A stretch of 64,000 bases of DNA, taken from contig UCII01000001.1 of assembly GCA_900472485.1 (NCBI GenBank), positions 431,986-495,985 of the forward strand, written 5' to 3'. The translations under genes were made by a program, and so were the position numbers. This DNA is from Hyphomicrobiales bacterium (GTDB taxonomy: Bacteria > Pseudomonadota > Alphaproteobacteria > Rhizobiales > Rhizobiaceae). Below the pieces are notes generated by a model. The model saw nothing but the letters and a program-made list of their open reading frames with translations. It did no database searches and was not told the DNA's origin. This document shows, one piece after another, positions 18,720 through 27,254 of this stretch (the stretch's first letter is position 1; the number at the start of each line of letters is the position of its first letter).

Positions 18720-19777
18720 TGCGGACCGGGGAGGAGGTTCGCGCTAGCGAAAAGAAAGACAAGGGAGGCATCGTTTGTGCCGGAAACTTCATTGTCGACC
18801 GTGTCCATACGCTGTCCTATTGGCCCGAGCAGGGTAATCTTACCTATATTCAGCATCAGGATGTGGGCGTTGGCGGCGGGGCCGCCAATGTCGTCACCGA
18901 TCTCGCCTCGCTCGGCTTTCCTGCAAAGCTTGCCGCCGCCGGCTGCATCGGCACGGATATCGATGGCGGGATCGTCAAGACGCGACTTCAAGACGCGGGT
19001 ATTGATGCAAGCGGTCTGCGGGAGCTTGCCGACCGTGCAACAGCCCATACGCATGTCATGAATGTGCCGGGGCAGAACCGCACCTTCTTCTATCATGGTG
19101 GTGCCAATGATGCGGTGACGGACGCGCTGGTTTCGCCTGCCGTCTTTGCAGATGCCGGTTACCGGCTGTTCTATCTCGGCTATCTGATGCTTCTGCCCGG
19201 TCTCGACGGGATTGATGCGGAGGGCCGATCGGGCGCGTCGCGCCTGCTTGAAGCGGCACGCAATGCGGGCCTCATTACTTGCGTCGATTTCGTGTCCAGC
19301 GAGGATCCGCAGTTTGCGGCCAAGGTCGGTGCGGCGCTGCCATATTGCGATTACCTGATCATCAATGAAATCGAAGCAGGGCGGGCAACCGGCGTGACCG
19401 TACGGGGCGCGGAAGGGGAGTTGAACGAGGCCGCACTTCTGACAGCCGGCGAACGGTTGCTGGCTGCAGGCGTTGCAAAGGGTGCAATCATTCACGCCCC
19501 GGAAATCTGCTTCTGGTTTGCGCCGGGCGCAAAGCCGATTATCTCACGCCCCCGACCGGTCGAGCCGACCGATATTGTCAGCACTGTCGGCGCGGGCGAT
19601 GCTTTCTGCGCCGCTGTGCTTTACGGTCTGCATGAAGATTGGCCCGTCGAGCGCATCTGCGCTGTTGCACATGCCGCCGCCGCCCGTTGCCTCGGAGGAG
19701 CGACTGCGACCGACGGCATCCCCGACATGGCGGCACTTCTGGAGGATGTGAAGGAGATGCAGCCCGTCTGTGCCTAG
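18719..19777 (+). CDS. PfkB-family carbohydrate kinase
   Basis: A 352-residue ribokinase-fold kinase. GIVCAGNFIVDRVHTLSYWP is at the start, GVGGGAANVVTDLASLG forms the sugar-binding N-terminal motif, and the C-terminal catalytic signature is DIVSTVGAGDAFCAAVLYGL with the general-base Asp. The start overlaps the isomerase stop as TGATG. It should phosphorylate the ketose made by the isomerase for cleavage by the DhnA-type aldolase. Which hydroxyl is phosphorylated is unknown. Confidence 0.9.
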   Translation: MRTGEEVRASEKKDKGGIVCAGNFIVDRVHTLSYWPEQGNLTYIQHQDVGVGGGAANVVTDLASLGFPAKLAAAGCIGTDIDGGIVKTRLQDAGIDASGLRELADRATAHTHVMNVPGQNRTFFYHGGANDAVTDALVSPAVFADAGYRLFYLGYLMLLPGLDGIDAEGRSGASRLLEAARNAGLITCVDFVSSEDPQFAAKVGAALPYCDYLIINEIEAGRATGVTVRGAEGELNEAALLTAGERLLAAGVAKGAIIHAPEICFWFAPGAKPIISRPRPVEPTDIVSTVGAGDAFCAAVLYGLHEDWPVERICAVAHAAAARCLGGATATDGIPDMAALLEDVKEMQPVCA

Positions 19778-19876
19778 CCCTGGCTGCAGAGCGGTAACGC
19801 GCATCATTGAGTGCTATAGTGCCGATGGGAGCGGCGCGATAGCGAAAGAATCAAACCTTATGCTTGGAGGAGGCGA

Positions 19877-20887
19877 ATGAGGGCAGTCCGTTTGGAAGCG
19901 ATCGGCGATATGACCATACGCATGGTCGAGAAGCCGAGCGCCGGGCCGGGAGAGATCATCGTCCGGGTTCTCGCCGCCGGCATCTGTGGGTCCGATCGGC
20001 ACATGTACAAGGGCGAATATCCGACGGCGATCCCGGTGACCTTGGGCCACGAGTTTTGCGGCCTCGTCGAAGAGGTGGGTGAGGGTGTTTCGTCCTTTGT
20101 GGGCGGGGAACTCGTAACGGTCGATCCGAATATTGCCTGCGGTACCTGCCCTGCCTGCCGGCGCGGGCGGCCGAATCTCTGCGCCAATTTGAAGGCTATC
20201 GGTGTGACACGGGATGGCGGCTTTGCCGATTATGTCGCGGTTCCCTGTGGCCAGGCGTTTACGCTGCCTGCGGATCTTGATCCCGTCCATGGAGCCTTTT
20301 GCGAGCCGCTCGCCTGCTGCATTCATGCCATCGACAAGGCGAAGATCCGCCCGGGCGACAGCGTCGCCATATTGGGCGGCGGCGTCATCGGGCTGCTCAT
20401 GGTGCAATTGGCCCGCCTCGCAGGCGCCGACCCGATCATCCTGATCACGAGGCAGCTGTCACGGCGGGAAGCAGCTTTGCGCCTGGGTGCAACACAGGCC
20501 CTCGATCCAACGACGGCGGATGCGGTTGCCGCTGTCAAGGACGCGACCCGTGGCGGCGCGGATGTCGTCATTGAATGCGCCGGCGTGCTAGAAACACTTC
20601 AGACCGGGTTGCAGATGGTGCGGCGGGGCGGAGTCTTCGTCCTTTTCGGTGTAACGCCGGCAGGCCTAGAAGTGCCCGTTTTGCCGTTCGATCTGCTCGT
20701 CAACGAAGTCGAGATCAGGCCAGCCTATCTCAATCCTTTCACCCACGCTCGCGCCGCCGCCATGGTGGCAAGCGGGATTCTGGAACTGGATTCGCTTGTT
20801 ACGAAGACGATCGGCCTTGAAGACGTCACGGGCGTGATTGGCAGCGCGCCGCTGGCCGGCGAAATCAAGGTCATCGTCCGTCCCTGA
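19877..20887 (+). CDS. zinc-dependent medium-chain alcohol/polyol dehydrogenase
   Basis: A 336-residue MDR-family dehydrogenase. The catalytic zinc ligands are in AAGICGSDRH and LGHEFCGLVEEVG, and the structural zinc cluster is CGTCPACRRGRPNLC near residue 93. The NAD-binding glycine motif is VAILGGGVIGLLMVQLARLAG near 170. It resembles sorbitol/threonine-type dehydrogenases. GGAGGAGGCG precedes the ATG. The gap of about 100 bases after the kinase may hold its own promoter, but orientation and regulator place it in the same sugar cluster. Confidence 0.9.
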   Translation: MRAVRLEAIGDMTIRMVEKPSAGPGEIIVRVLAAGICGSDRHMYKGEYPTAIPVTLGHEFCGLVEEVGEGVSSFVGGELVTVDPNIACGTCPACRRGRPNLCANLKAIGVTRDGGFADYVAVPCGQAFTLPADLDPVHGAFCEPLACCIHAIDKAKIRPGDSVAILGGGVIGLLMVQLARLAGADPIILITRQLSRREAALRLGATQALDPTTADAVAAVKDATRGGADVVIECAGVLETLQTGLQMVRRGGVFVLFGVTPAGLEVPVLPFDLLVNEVEIRPAYLNPFTHARAAAMVASGILELDSLVTKTIGLEDVTGVIGSAPLAGEIKVIVRP

Positions 20888-20900
20888 GCGCTGCTCGCAT

Positions 20901-21980
20901 TCATGTGCGAACGGTGCCGGTGGAGTCGCGCTCGATCAACGTGACGGGCATTTTGATAAGGGTGTCCATTCGCCGCTCGCCATCGGCCTGGTCTTCGTCG
21001 ATCAGGGACTCCAATTGCCGGACGGCCTGCTCGCCGACGCCGCGGATCGGCTGCGCGATGGTCGTCAGCCGCGGAAAGACATAGGCCGCCTCCGGCAGAT
21101 CGTCGAAACCGATCACCGAATAGTCGCGAGGCACGGAAAAGCCGTGATCCTGGACGGCATGAATTGTCGCAATCGCTGATATGTCCGTCGTGCCAATGAT
21201 ACCAGTCATCTGAGGCTGGGAGGCGACCAATTGCTTTGCGAGCGGATAGGTGGCGGCAAAACTATGTTCTTCGGCCATGAAGATGGCAGGGGGTGCGATG
21301 CCGCGCTCGGCCATCTCCTCTTTGATGCCGCGAAGCCGAAGCTGGACCGGCTGGCTGTGGGCAGGGGCGCCGACAATGCCGATTTTTCGATGTCCGAGTT
21401 CGATCAGGTGGCGGGCCATCATCCGCCCGCCTTCCTCATGGTCGGCCATAACGGCATCACCAGCTATTCCGGGAAGCTCGCGATCGATCGCGACGATCGG
21501 GATATGGGCTTCGCGCAGGGCCTCGAAATGCTCCGTGCTGCCGAAGGCGCTTGCGACGATAACGCCGTCGACGCGCTGCGACAGCAGCATGGAAATATAG
21601 CGAGCTTCATGATCGATATTTTCGGCAGTGCTGCAGATCAGCGTTTGATAGCCGCGCTGGAATAATTCCTGCTCGATCGCGTGGGCAAGGATACCGAAGA
21701 AAGGTACGTCGATCGAAGGCAGCATCAGCCCTATCATCCGGCTCGGTGCGCCACGCAGCATCTGCGCGCCTTTGCTCGGCGTGTAGTTGAGCGTGCGGAT
21801 GGCAGATTCCACGCGCTCCCGCAGTTCCGGAGAGGCATAGCCGCTGTTGTTCAGCACGCGCGAGACCGACGAGACCGAAGTTCCTGCAAGCTTGGCGATA
21901 TGTCTGATGCTGGTCGTCACTTGCTGGCGTTTCTCTGGAGGGCGAATGGTCGGGGTTGGACCGTCAGGAGTGCGGATCAA
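20901..21980 (-). CDS. LacI-family regulator, likely of the aldolase/lyxose-isomerase-like cluster
   Basis: Up to 359 residues. The helix-turn-helix TSIRHIAKLAGTSVSSVSRV (starting about residue 23) is followed by LNNSGYASPELRERV and a sugar-sensor domain (RMIGLMLPSIDVPFFGILAH, GIIGTTDISAIATIHAVQDH). The frame opens with TTG at 21980. A GTG at 21920 would place the helix-turn-helix at the N-terminus, as is usual; neither has a good ribosome site. It converges with the dehydrogenase gene, 13 bases apart. It is the obvious candidate for the AACGTT-centred operator upstream of the aldolase. Confidence 0.88.
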   Translation of the reverse strand: MIRTPDGPTPTIRPPEKRQQVTTSIRHIAKLAGTSVSSVSRVLNNSGYASPELRERVESAIRTLNYTPSKGAQMLRGAPSRMIGLMLPSIDVPFFGILAHAIEQELFQRGYQTLICSTAENIDHEARYISMLLSQRVDGVIVASAFGSTEHFEALREAHIPIVAIDRELPGIAGDAVMADHEEGGRMMARHLIELGHRKIGIVGAPAHSQPVQLRLRGIKEEMAERGIAPPAIFMAEEHSFAATYPLAKQLVASQPQMTGIIGTTDISAIATIHAVQDHGFSVPRDYSVIGFDDLPEAAYVFPRLTTIAQPIRGVGEQAVRQLESLIDEDQADGERRMDTLIKMPVTLIERDSTGTVRT

Positions 21981-22149
21981 CTTATCGCCGGACTAAATCA
22001 CCGCCGGAATGCTGCATCAAGCGTCATGCATTGAAATAACAGCCGCGTGTCTGTAAGGCGCGTCAATTTTTCGGACGGGTTAAGCAGCACAGGCCGGCAT
22101 CTGCTTCGCGTATGAGCAGATTTTCAGACCGTCGTCATCCGCATCGGCA

Positions 22150-22166
22150 TTTATAAGATTTTTATA
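22150..22166 (+). promoter_or_regulatory. KdpE-like direct repeat upstream of kdp
   Basis: TTTATA-AGATT-TTTATA is a direct repeat with an 11-base period, the layout expected for an OmpR-family regulator. It resembles the T-rich KdpE site of enterobacteria. It lies about 170 bases upstream of the first kdp ORF in the 353-base gap between the LacI gene and kdp. Confidence 0.45.
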
Positions 22167-22220
22167 TCTTCCGCTTTTGCGCAGTCTCGAACCTTAATGT
22201 GGTTCGGCCGCATATTACGT

Positions 22221-22250
22221 CTGGAAGATGCACCCCAAGTGATCTTCCAG
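22221..22250 (+). other. strong stem-loop in the kdp leader
   Basis: CTGGAAGAT (22221-22229) pairs with ATCTTCCAG (22242-22250). Inside, CAC (22231-22233) pairs with GTG (22239-22241), leaving loop CCCAA and one bulged G. It has no U-tract, so it looks like a leader-RNA structure or protein site rather than a terminator. Confidence 0.4.
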
Positions 22251-22333
22251 GTCGGCAGGAAAAGAGGCGCTCTGAGCAAGGGCGTTCTCCATCATTTCTG
22301 CATTCAACAATAACAATCAAGGACTCGCGATCG

Positions 22334-22417
22334 ATGATGGACATTCTTCTTGTCGGGATCGGCGTTTTATTCTTCCTCCTTTGCGTCGCTTATACCAAGG
22401 CCTGCGACAGCCTCTAG
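22334..22417 (+). CDS. small single-span membrane protein at the head of the kdp operon
   Basis: A 27-residue ORF (26 if the second ATG at 22337 is used). It consists of a short hydrophobic helix ILLVGIGVLFFLLCVAYTKA ending in CDSL. It lies immediately before kdpF in the same direction. Similar micro-proteins ending in ACDxL are, from memory, found before kdpF in other bacteria, but I could not search. It may be a second accessory peptide of the KdpFABC complex. No convincing ribosome site is seen; AAGGA lies about 12 bases upstream. Confidence 0.55.
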   Translation: MMDILLVGIGVLFFLLCVAYTKACDSL

Positions 22418-22431
22418 TCGGAGAGATGGCA

Positions 22432-22521
22432 ATGCTTCTCGATTACATTCTCGGTGGCGGCGTGACGATCTTTCTCACCGTCTACCTGGTCTACGCTCTC
22501 ATTCGCCCCGAGCGCTTCTAA
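22432..22521 (+). CDS. kdpF: potassium-transporting ATPase small subunit KdpF
   Basis: A 29-residue single-span peptide containing LGGGVTIFLTVYLVYALIRP and ending ERF, the typical KdpF tail. KdpF is a lipid-like stabiliser of the KdpABC potassium pump in the inner membrane. GGAGAG (22420-22425) lies six to eight bases before the ATG at 22432; an in-frame ATG at 22426 overlaps that site. It is 27 bases upstream of kdpA. Confidence 0.9.
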   Translation: MLLDYILGGGVTIFLTVYLVYALIRPERF

Positions 22522-22548
22522 TAGCGCTGGATAGGGAAAGTTACCTCC

Positions 22549-24252
22549 ATGACCTTCAACGGATGGCTTCAGATCCTCATTTACATCGGGATCCTTCTCC
22601 TGCTCGTCAAACCGCTCGGCGGCTACATGACGCGTGTCTTTACCGGCGAGCGCACCTTCCTCTCCTTCGCCCTCCGTCCTGTGGAACGGGGGCTTTATCG
22701 TTTGGCCGGCACGGATGAGCGCGAAGAGCAGCACTGGACGACCTATTCGGTTTCCATGCTGCTGTTCAGCCTCGCGGGCTTCCTCGTTCTTTACGCCCTG
22801 CAGCGACTGCAAGGCAGTCTGCCGTATAATCCGGCCGGCATGACCGCAGTTGGCCCGGAACTGTCCTTCAACACGGCAACGAGCTTCGTCACCAATACCA
22901 ATTGGCAGAACTACGGCGGCGAAAGCACGATGTCCTATCTCGTGCAGATGGCCGGCCTGACTGTGCAGAACTTCGTTTCCGCTGCAACCGGCATTGCGAT
23001 TGCCATTGCTTTGATCCGTGCTTTCGCACGTGCTTCGGGCAAGGCGATCGGCAACTTCTGGGTCGATATGATCCGTGCGACGCTCTACGTCCTTCTGCCG
23101 ATCTGCGTCGTGCTGACGATTGCTTTCGTCTATCTCGGCGTGCCGCAGACGCTTGGTCCCTATGTCAATGCGACGACGCTCGAAGGAGCGCAGCAGACGA
23201 TCGCCGTCGGTCCCGTCGCTTCACAGCTTGCCATCAAGATGCTCGGCACGAATGGCGGCGGCTTCTTCAACGCCAACTCGGCGCATCCCTTCGAAAATCC
23301 GGACGCGATTTCCAACCTCCTGCAGATGCTGGCGATCTTCGCCATCGGCGCGGCGCTGACCAACGTCTTCGGCCGCATGGTCGGCAGCCAGCGGCAGGGC
23401 TGGGCGATCCTGGCTGCGATGGGCACGCTGTTCATTGCCGGCGTAATCGTCACCTATTGGGCTGAGGCGGCGGGCAATCCGCTTATTCATGCGCTCGGTA
23501 TCCAAGGCGGCAATATGGAAGGCAAGGAAGTCCGCTTCGGGATTGCCGCCTCCTCGCTCTTCGCCGTCATCACCACGGCGGCATCCTGCGGCGCTGTCAA
23601 CGGCATGCTCGACAGCTTCACGGCGATCGGCGGGCTGATCCCCCTCATCAACCTGCAGCTCGGCGAAGTCATCGTCGGCGGCGTCGGCGCCGGTTTCTAC
23701 GGCATCCTGATGTTCGTCGTCATCGCCATCTTCGTTGCCGGCCTGATGGTCGGCCGCACGCCGGAATATCTCGGCAAGAAGATCGAGGCCAAGGAAGTAA
23801 AGATGGCGATGCTCGCCGTGCTTTGCCTGCCTGCCGGCATGCTGATCTTCACGGCGATCTCCGTGGTATTGCCTTCCGCCGTTGCCTCGATCGCCAATGC
23901 CGGCCCGCATGGCTTTTCTGAAATCCTCTATGCCTACAGCTCGGCCGCCGCAAACAACGGCTCGGCCTTCGGCGGCCTGACCGGCAATACCTCCTGGTAC
24001 AATATCACGCTCGGTATCGTCATGCTGATCGGTCGCTTCCTGGTCATCGTCCCAGCCCTTGCGATCGCCGGCTCGTTGATCAGCAAGAAGACGGTTCCTG
24101 CCTCGGCCGGCACCTTCCCGACGGATGGTCCGCTCTTCGTCGGCCTCCTGGTCGGCACGATCCTGATCGTCGGCGGTCTGACCTTCTTCCCGGCGCTGGC
24201 ACTCGGACCGATCGTTGAACATCTGGCGATGATTGCAGGCCAGACCTTCTAA
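22549..24252 (+). CDS. kdpA: potassium-transporting ATPase potassium-binding subunit KdpA
   Basis: A 567-residue inner-membrane channel-like subunit with about ten membrane spans. Repeated selectivity-filter-like segments are visible: [58 protein letters not shown] and [18 protein letters not shown]. The length matches KdpA of other proteobacteria. It is the potassium path of the KdpFABC pump, which is made only under potassium limitation. Confidence 0.98.
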   Translation: MTFNGWLQILIYIGILLLLVKPLGGYMTRVFTGERTFLSFALRPVERGLYRLAGTDEREEQHWTTYSVSMLLFSLAGFLVLYALQRLQGSLPYNPAGMTAVGPELSFNTATSFVTNTNWQNYGGESTMSYLVQMAGLTVQNFVSAATGIAIAIALIRAFARASGKAIGNFWVDMIRATLYVLLPICVVLTIAFVYLGVPQTLGPYVNATTLEGAQQTIAVGPVASQLAIKMLGTNGGGFFNANSAHPFENPDAISNLLQMLAIFAIGAALTNVFGRMVGSQRQGWAILAAMGTLFIAGVIVTYWAEAAGNPLIHALGIQGGNMEGKEVRFGIAASSLFAVITTAASCGAVNGMLDSFTAIGGLIPLINLQLGEVIVGGVGAGFYGILMFVVIAIFVAGLMVGRTPEYLGKKIEAKEVKMAMLAVLCLPAGMLIFTAISVVLPSAVASIANAGPHGFSEILYAYSSAAANNGSAFGGLTGNTSWYNITLGIVMLIGRFLVIVPALAIAGSLISKKTVPASAGTFPTDGPLFVGLLVGTILIVGGLTFFPALALGPIVEHLAMIAGQTF

Positions 24253-24279
24253 GGCCCGACTCTCTAAGGAATGACGGCC

Positions 24280-24441
24280 ATGAGCCAACTGCTTCTAGGC
24301 AAGCTTAGAAAAGTCATCGATCCACGCCCCTTCGACAGGGGGCGCGGCCCGGCCGGAACAACCTGTGCTTCCGATGCCATTTTGCTGGCGATGGCCGCAC
24401 TGTTCCTCGGCCTTGTCGTCTTCGGATTTTTAATCGGCTGA
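24280..24441 (+). CDS. small membrane protein between kdpA and kdpB
   Basis: A 53-residue ORF. A basic N-terminal part contains LLGKLRKVIDPRPFDRGRG, followed by one hydrophobic helix AILLAMAALFLGLVVFGFLI. AAGGA (24266-24270) sits nine bases before this ATG; another ATG at 24271 directly abuts it. It lies in line between kdpA and kdpB, a position empty in enterobacterial kdp operons, and has operon-like spacing of 27 and 48 bases. It might be a further accessory subunit. Its reality rests on the ribosome site, the membrane helix and its placement only. Confidence 0.5.
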   Translation: MSQLLLGKLRKVIDPRPFDRGRGPAGTTCASDAILLAMAALFLGLVVFGFLIG

Positions 24442-24489
24442 TCGGCGGCGTTCCGATCTGACGTTTTCCTCTTCACGCTGGAGCCTCTT

Positions 24490-26577
24490 ATGAGCCAGTT
24501 AAAATCAGCGAGTATTCTGGATTCTCGCATCCTCGTTCCGGCGATCGGCGCTTCGTTCAAGAAGTTGAACCCGCGTACCCTCGCCAAGAACCCAGTCATG
24601 TTCGTGGTCGCCGTCGTCTCGATGCTGACGACTGTCCTCTTCCTGCGCGACCTCATTACCGGCGGCGGCAATCTCGCCTTCTCGTTGCAGATCAATATCT
24701 GGCTTTGGTTCACGGTATTGTTCGCCAACTTCGCCGAAGCCGTCGCCGAAGGCCGCGGCAAGGCGCAGGCGGATTCGCTGCGCAAGTCGCGCACGGAAAC
24801 CCAGGCGAAGCTCTTAGTCGGCACCAGCCGCATCGACTACAAGATGGTGCCCGGCACCAGCTTGAAGGTCGGCGACGTCGTTCTGGTCGAGGCCGGCGAT
24901 ATCATCCCGTCTGACGGCGAAGTCATCGAAGGGGTCGCCTCCGTCAACGAAGCCGCGATCACCGGCGAATCCGCGCCAGTCATCCGTGAATCGGGCGGCG
25001 ACCGCTCGGCGGTAACGGGCGGCACGCAGGTCCTGTCGGATGAGATCCGCGTGCGTATCACCGCCGCAGCCGGTTCGACCTTTATCGATCGCATGATCGC
25101 GCTGGTCGAAGGCGCCGAGCGGCAGAAGACGCCGAACGAAATCGCGCTCAACATCCTGCTGGCCGGCATGACGCTGATCTTCGTACTCGCAACCGTCACC
25201 ATCCCGAGCTTTGCCGCCTATGCCGGCGGCTCGATCCAGACGGTCGTGCTCGTTGCCCTCTTCGTGACGCTGATCCCGACCACCATCGGCGCATTGCTTT
25301 CGGCGATCGGTATTGCCGGTATGGACCGCCTGGTACGCTTCAACGTGCTTGCCATGTCGGGTCGCGCCGTCGAGGCCGCCGGCGACGTCGATACGCTGCT
25401 CCTCGACAAGACCGGCACGATCACGCTTGGCAACCGTCAGGCAACCGCCTTCCGCCCCGTCCGGGGGATCAGTGAGCAGGATCTCGCCGATGCCGCGCAG
25501 CTTGCCTCGCTTGCCGACGAGACACCTGAGGGACGCTCGATTGTCGTGCTCGCCAAGGAGAAATATTCAATCCGCGGCCGAGACATGACGAGTCTGAAGG
25601 CGACCTTCGTTCCTTTTACCGCCCAGACCCGCATGAGCGGTGTCGACCTCGATGGCTCCTCGATCCGCAAGGGTGCGGTCGATGCCGTCGTGGCCTATGT
25701 CGAGGGCGCAGCTAATGGTGTAACCGAAGGCACGGCCGTCATGTCGCGCACGACTAGCGAAACGCTGCGCGAGCTGCAGGTGATCGCCGACGAGATCGCC
25801 AAGGCCGGCGGCACGCCGCTTGCCGTTGCCCGTGACGGCCGTCTGCTCGGCGTCATCCATCTCAAGGATATCGTCAAAGGCGGCATCCGCGAACGCTTTG
25901 CCGAGTTGCGCCGCATGGGTATCCGCACCGTCATGATCACCGGCGACAATCCGCTGACGGCTGCTGCCATTGCCGCCGAGGCTGGTGTCGATGACTTCCT
26001 CGCCCAGGCAACGCCCGAGATGAAACTCGCGCTGATGCGTCAGGAACAGGCGCAGGGCAAGCTGGTCGCCATGTGCGGCGACGGGACGAATGATGCGCCG
26101 GCGCTCGCACAGGCCGATGTCGGCGTTGCCATGAACACCGGTACGGTCGCCGCTCGCGAGGCCGGCAACATGGTCGATCTCGACAGCGACCCAACGAAGC
26201 TGATCGAGATCGTCGAGATCGGCAAGCAGCTGCTAATGACGCGCGGTGCGCTGACGACCTTCTCCATCGCCAACGACATTGCGAAGTATTTCGCCATTAT
26301 CCCGGCAATGTTCATCGCCTTTTATCCGCAGTTGAAGATGCTTAATGTCATGGGACTGGCCACGCCGCAAAGCGCCATCCTCTCGGCCATCATCTTCAAT
26401 GCGCTCATCATTGTCGCACTGATCCCGCTGTCACTGAAGGGTGTTCGCTACCGGCCGATCGGCGCGGGCGCGCTGCTCAGCCGCAACCTGCTGATCTACG
26501 GCCTCGGCGGCATCATCGTTCCCTTCATCGGCATCAAGGCCATCGACATGGCGATTACCGCCATCGGCCTCGCCTAA
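24490..26577 (+). CDS. kdpB: potassium-transporting P-type ATPase ATP-binding subunit KdpB
   Basis: A 695-residue P-type ATPase. It has TGES in the actuator domain ([20 protein letters not shown]), the phosphorylated aspartate D306 in [19 protein letters not shown], and the hinge [18 protein letters not shown] with [20 protein letters not shown]. Seven membrane spans are likely. It hydrolyses ATP to drive uptake through KdpA. GGAG precedes the ATG. Confidence 0.98.
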   Translation: MSQLKSASILDSRILVPAIGASFKKLNPRTLAKNPVMFVVAVVSMLTTVLFLRDLITGGGNLAFSLQINIWLWFTVLFANFAEAVAEGRGKAQADSLRKSRTETQAKLLVGTSRIDYKMVPGTSLKVGDVVLVEAGDIIPSDGEVIEGVASVNEAAITGESAPVIRESGGDRSAVTGGTQVLSDEIRVRITAAAGSTFIDRMIALVEGAERQKTPNEIALNILLAGMTLIFVLATVTIPSFAAYAGGSIQTVVLVALFVTLIPTTIGALLSAIGIAGMDRLVRFNVLAMSGRAVEAAGDVDTLLLDKTGTITLGNRQATAFRPVRGISEQDLADAAQLASLADETPEGRSIVVLAKEKYSIRGRDMTSLKATFVPFTAQTRMSGVDLDGSSIRKGAVDAVVAYVEGAANGVTEGTAVMSRTTSETLRELQVIADEIAKAGGTPLAVARDGRLLGVIHLKDIVKGGIRERFAELRRMGIRTVMITGDNPLTAAAIAAEAGVDDFLAQATPEMKLALMRQEQAQGKLVAMCGDGTNDAPALAQADVGVAMNTGTVAAREAGNMVDLDSDPTKLIEIVEIGKQLLMTRGALTTFSIANDIAKYFAIIPAMFIAFYPQLKMLNVMGLATPQSAILSAIIFNALIIVALIPLSLKGVRYRPIGAGALLSRNLLIYGLGGIIVPFIGIKAIDMAITAIGLA

Positions 26578-26589
26578 GGAGTTTCTTTC

Positions 26590-27195
26590 ATGTTGAAACA
26601 AATCAGACCCGCGATCGTCATGATCGTCGCCACGACCGTTCTGACCGGTCTTGCCTATCCGCTTGCCATGACCGGTGTCGCCCGGACGCTATTTCCCCAT
26701 CAGGCGAATGGCAGCCTGGTGGAGAAGGACGGCAAGGTGATCGGCTCCAGCCTTATCGGCCAGAATTTTACGGCGGATAAATATTTTCACGGTCGTCCGT
26801 CGGCCACGACCGGCGCCGATCCGAATGACCCGACCAAATCGGTTTCCGCACCCTATAATGCCGCCAATTCTGGCGGCTCTAATCTCGGTCCGACCAATTC
26901 GAGCCTGATCACGCGTATCAAGGGGGATGCAGCGACATTGCAGGTGCAGAACCCGAATACGCCGGTTCCGATCGATCTGCTTACCACATCGGGCAGCGGA
27001 CTTGACCCGGACATCTCGCCTGAAGATGCCTATTTCCAGGTCCCGCGCGTCGCCAAGGTCCGCAACATGGATGAGGCCAAGGTCAAGTCGCTCGTCGAGG
27101 CAGCCATAGAGCCGCGAGAGCTCGGTGTTCTCGGGGAACCTGTGGTCAATGTGCTGGCATTGAACCAGGCGCTCGATGCTTCTATGACTCAATAA
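26590..27195 (+). CDS. kdpC: potassium-transporting ATPase subunit KdpC
   Basis: A 201-residue subunit with one N-terminal membrane anchor ([20 protein letters not shown]) and a periplasmic domain. Conserved KdpC segments are visible: [59 protein letters not shown] and a C-terminal [19 protein letters not shown] (26576-26581) lies eight bases before the ATG. It completes the KdpFABC pump. Confidence 0.97.
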   Translation: MLKQIRPAIVMIVATTVLTGLAYPLAMTGVARTLFPHQANGSLVEKDGKVIGSSLIGQNFTADKYFHGRPSATTGADPNDPTKSVSAPYNAANSGGSNLGPTNSSLITRIKGDAATLQVQNPNTPVPIDLLTTSGSGLDPDISPEDAYFQVPRVAKVRNMDEAKVKSLVEAAIEPRELGVLGEPVVNVLALNQALDASMTQ

Positions 27196-27205
27196 GTTGA
27201 AGAGG

Positions 27206-27235
27206 TTGAGACGGTTAGCGCCGTCTCAATCTTAT
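27206..27235 (+). terminator. hairpin between kdpC and kdpD
   Basis: TTGAGACGG (27206-27214), loop TTAGCG, CCGTCTCAA (27221-27229) form a perfect nine-base-pair stem followed by TCTTATC. It occupies the short gap between the pump genes and the sensor genes. It could lower kdpDE transcription relative to kdpFABC. Confidence 0.6.
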
Positions 27236-27254
27236 CAGGAAAGACAACCAGCGA

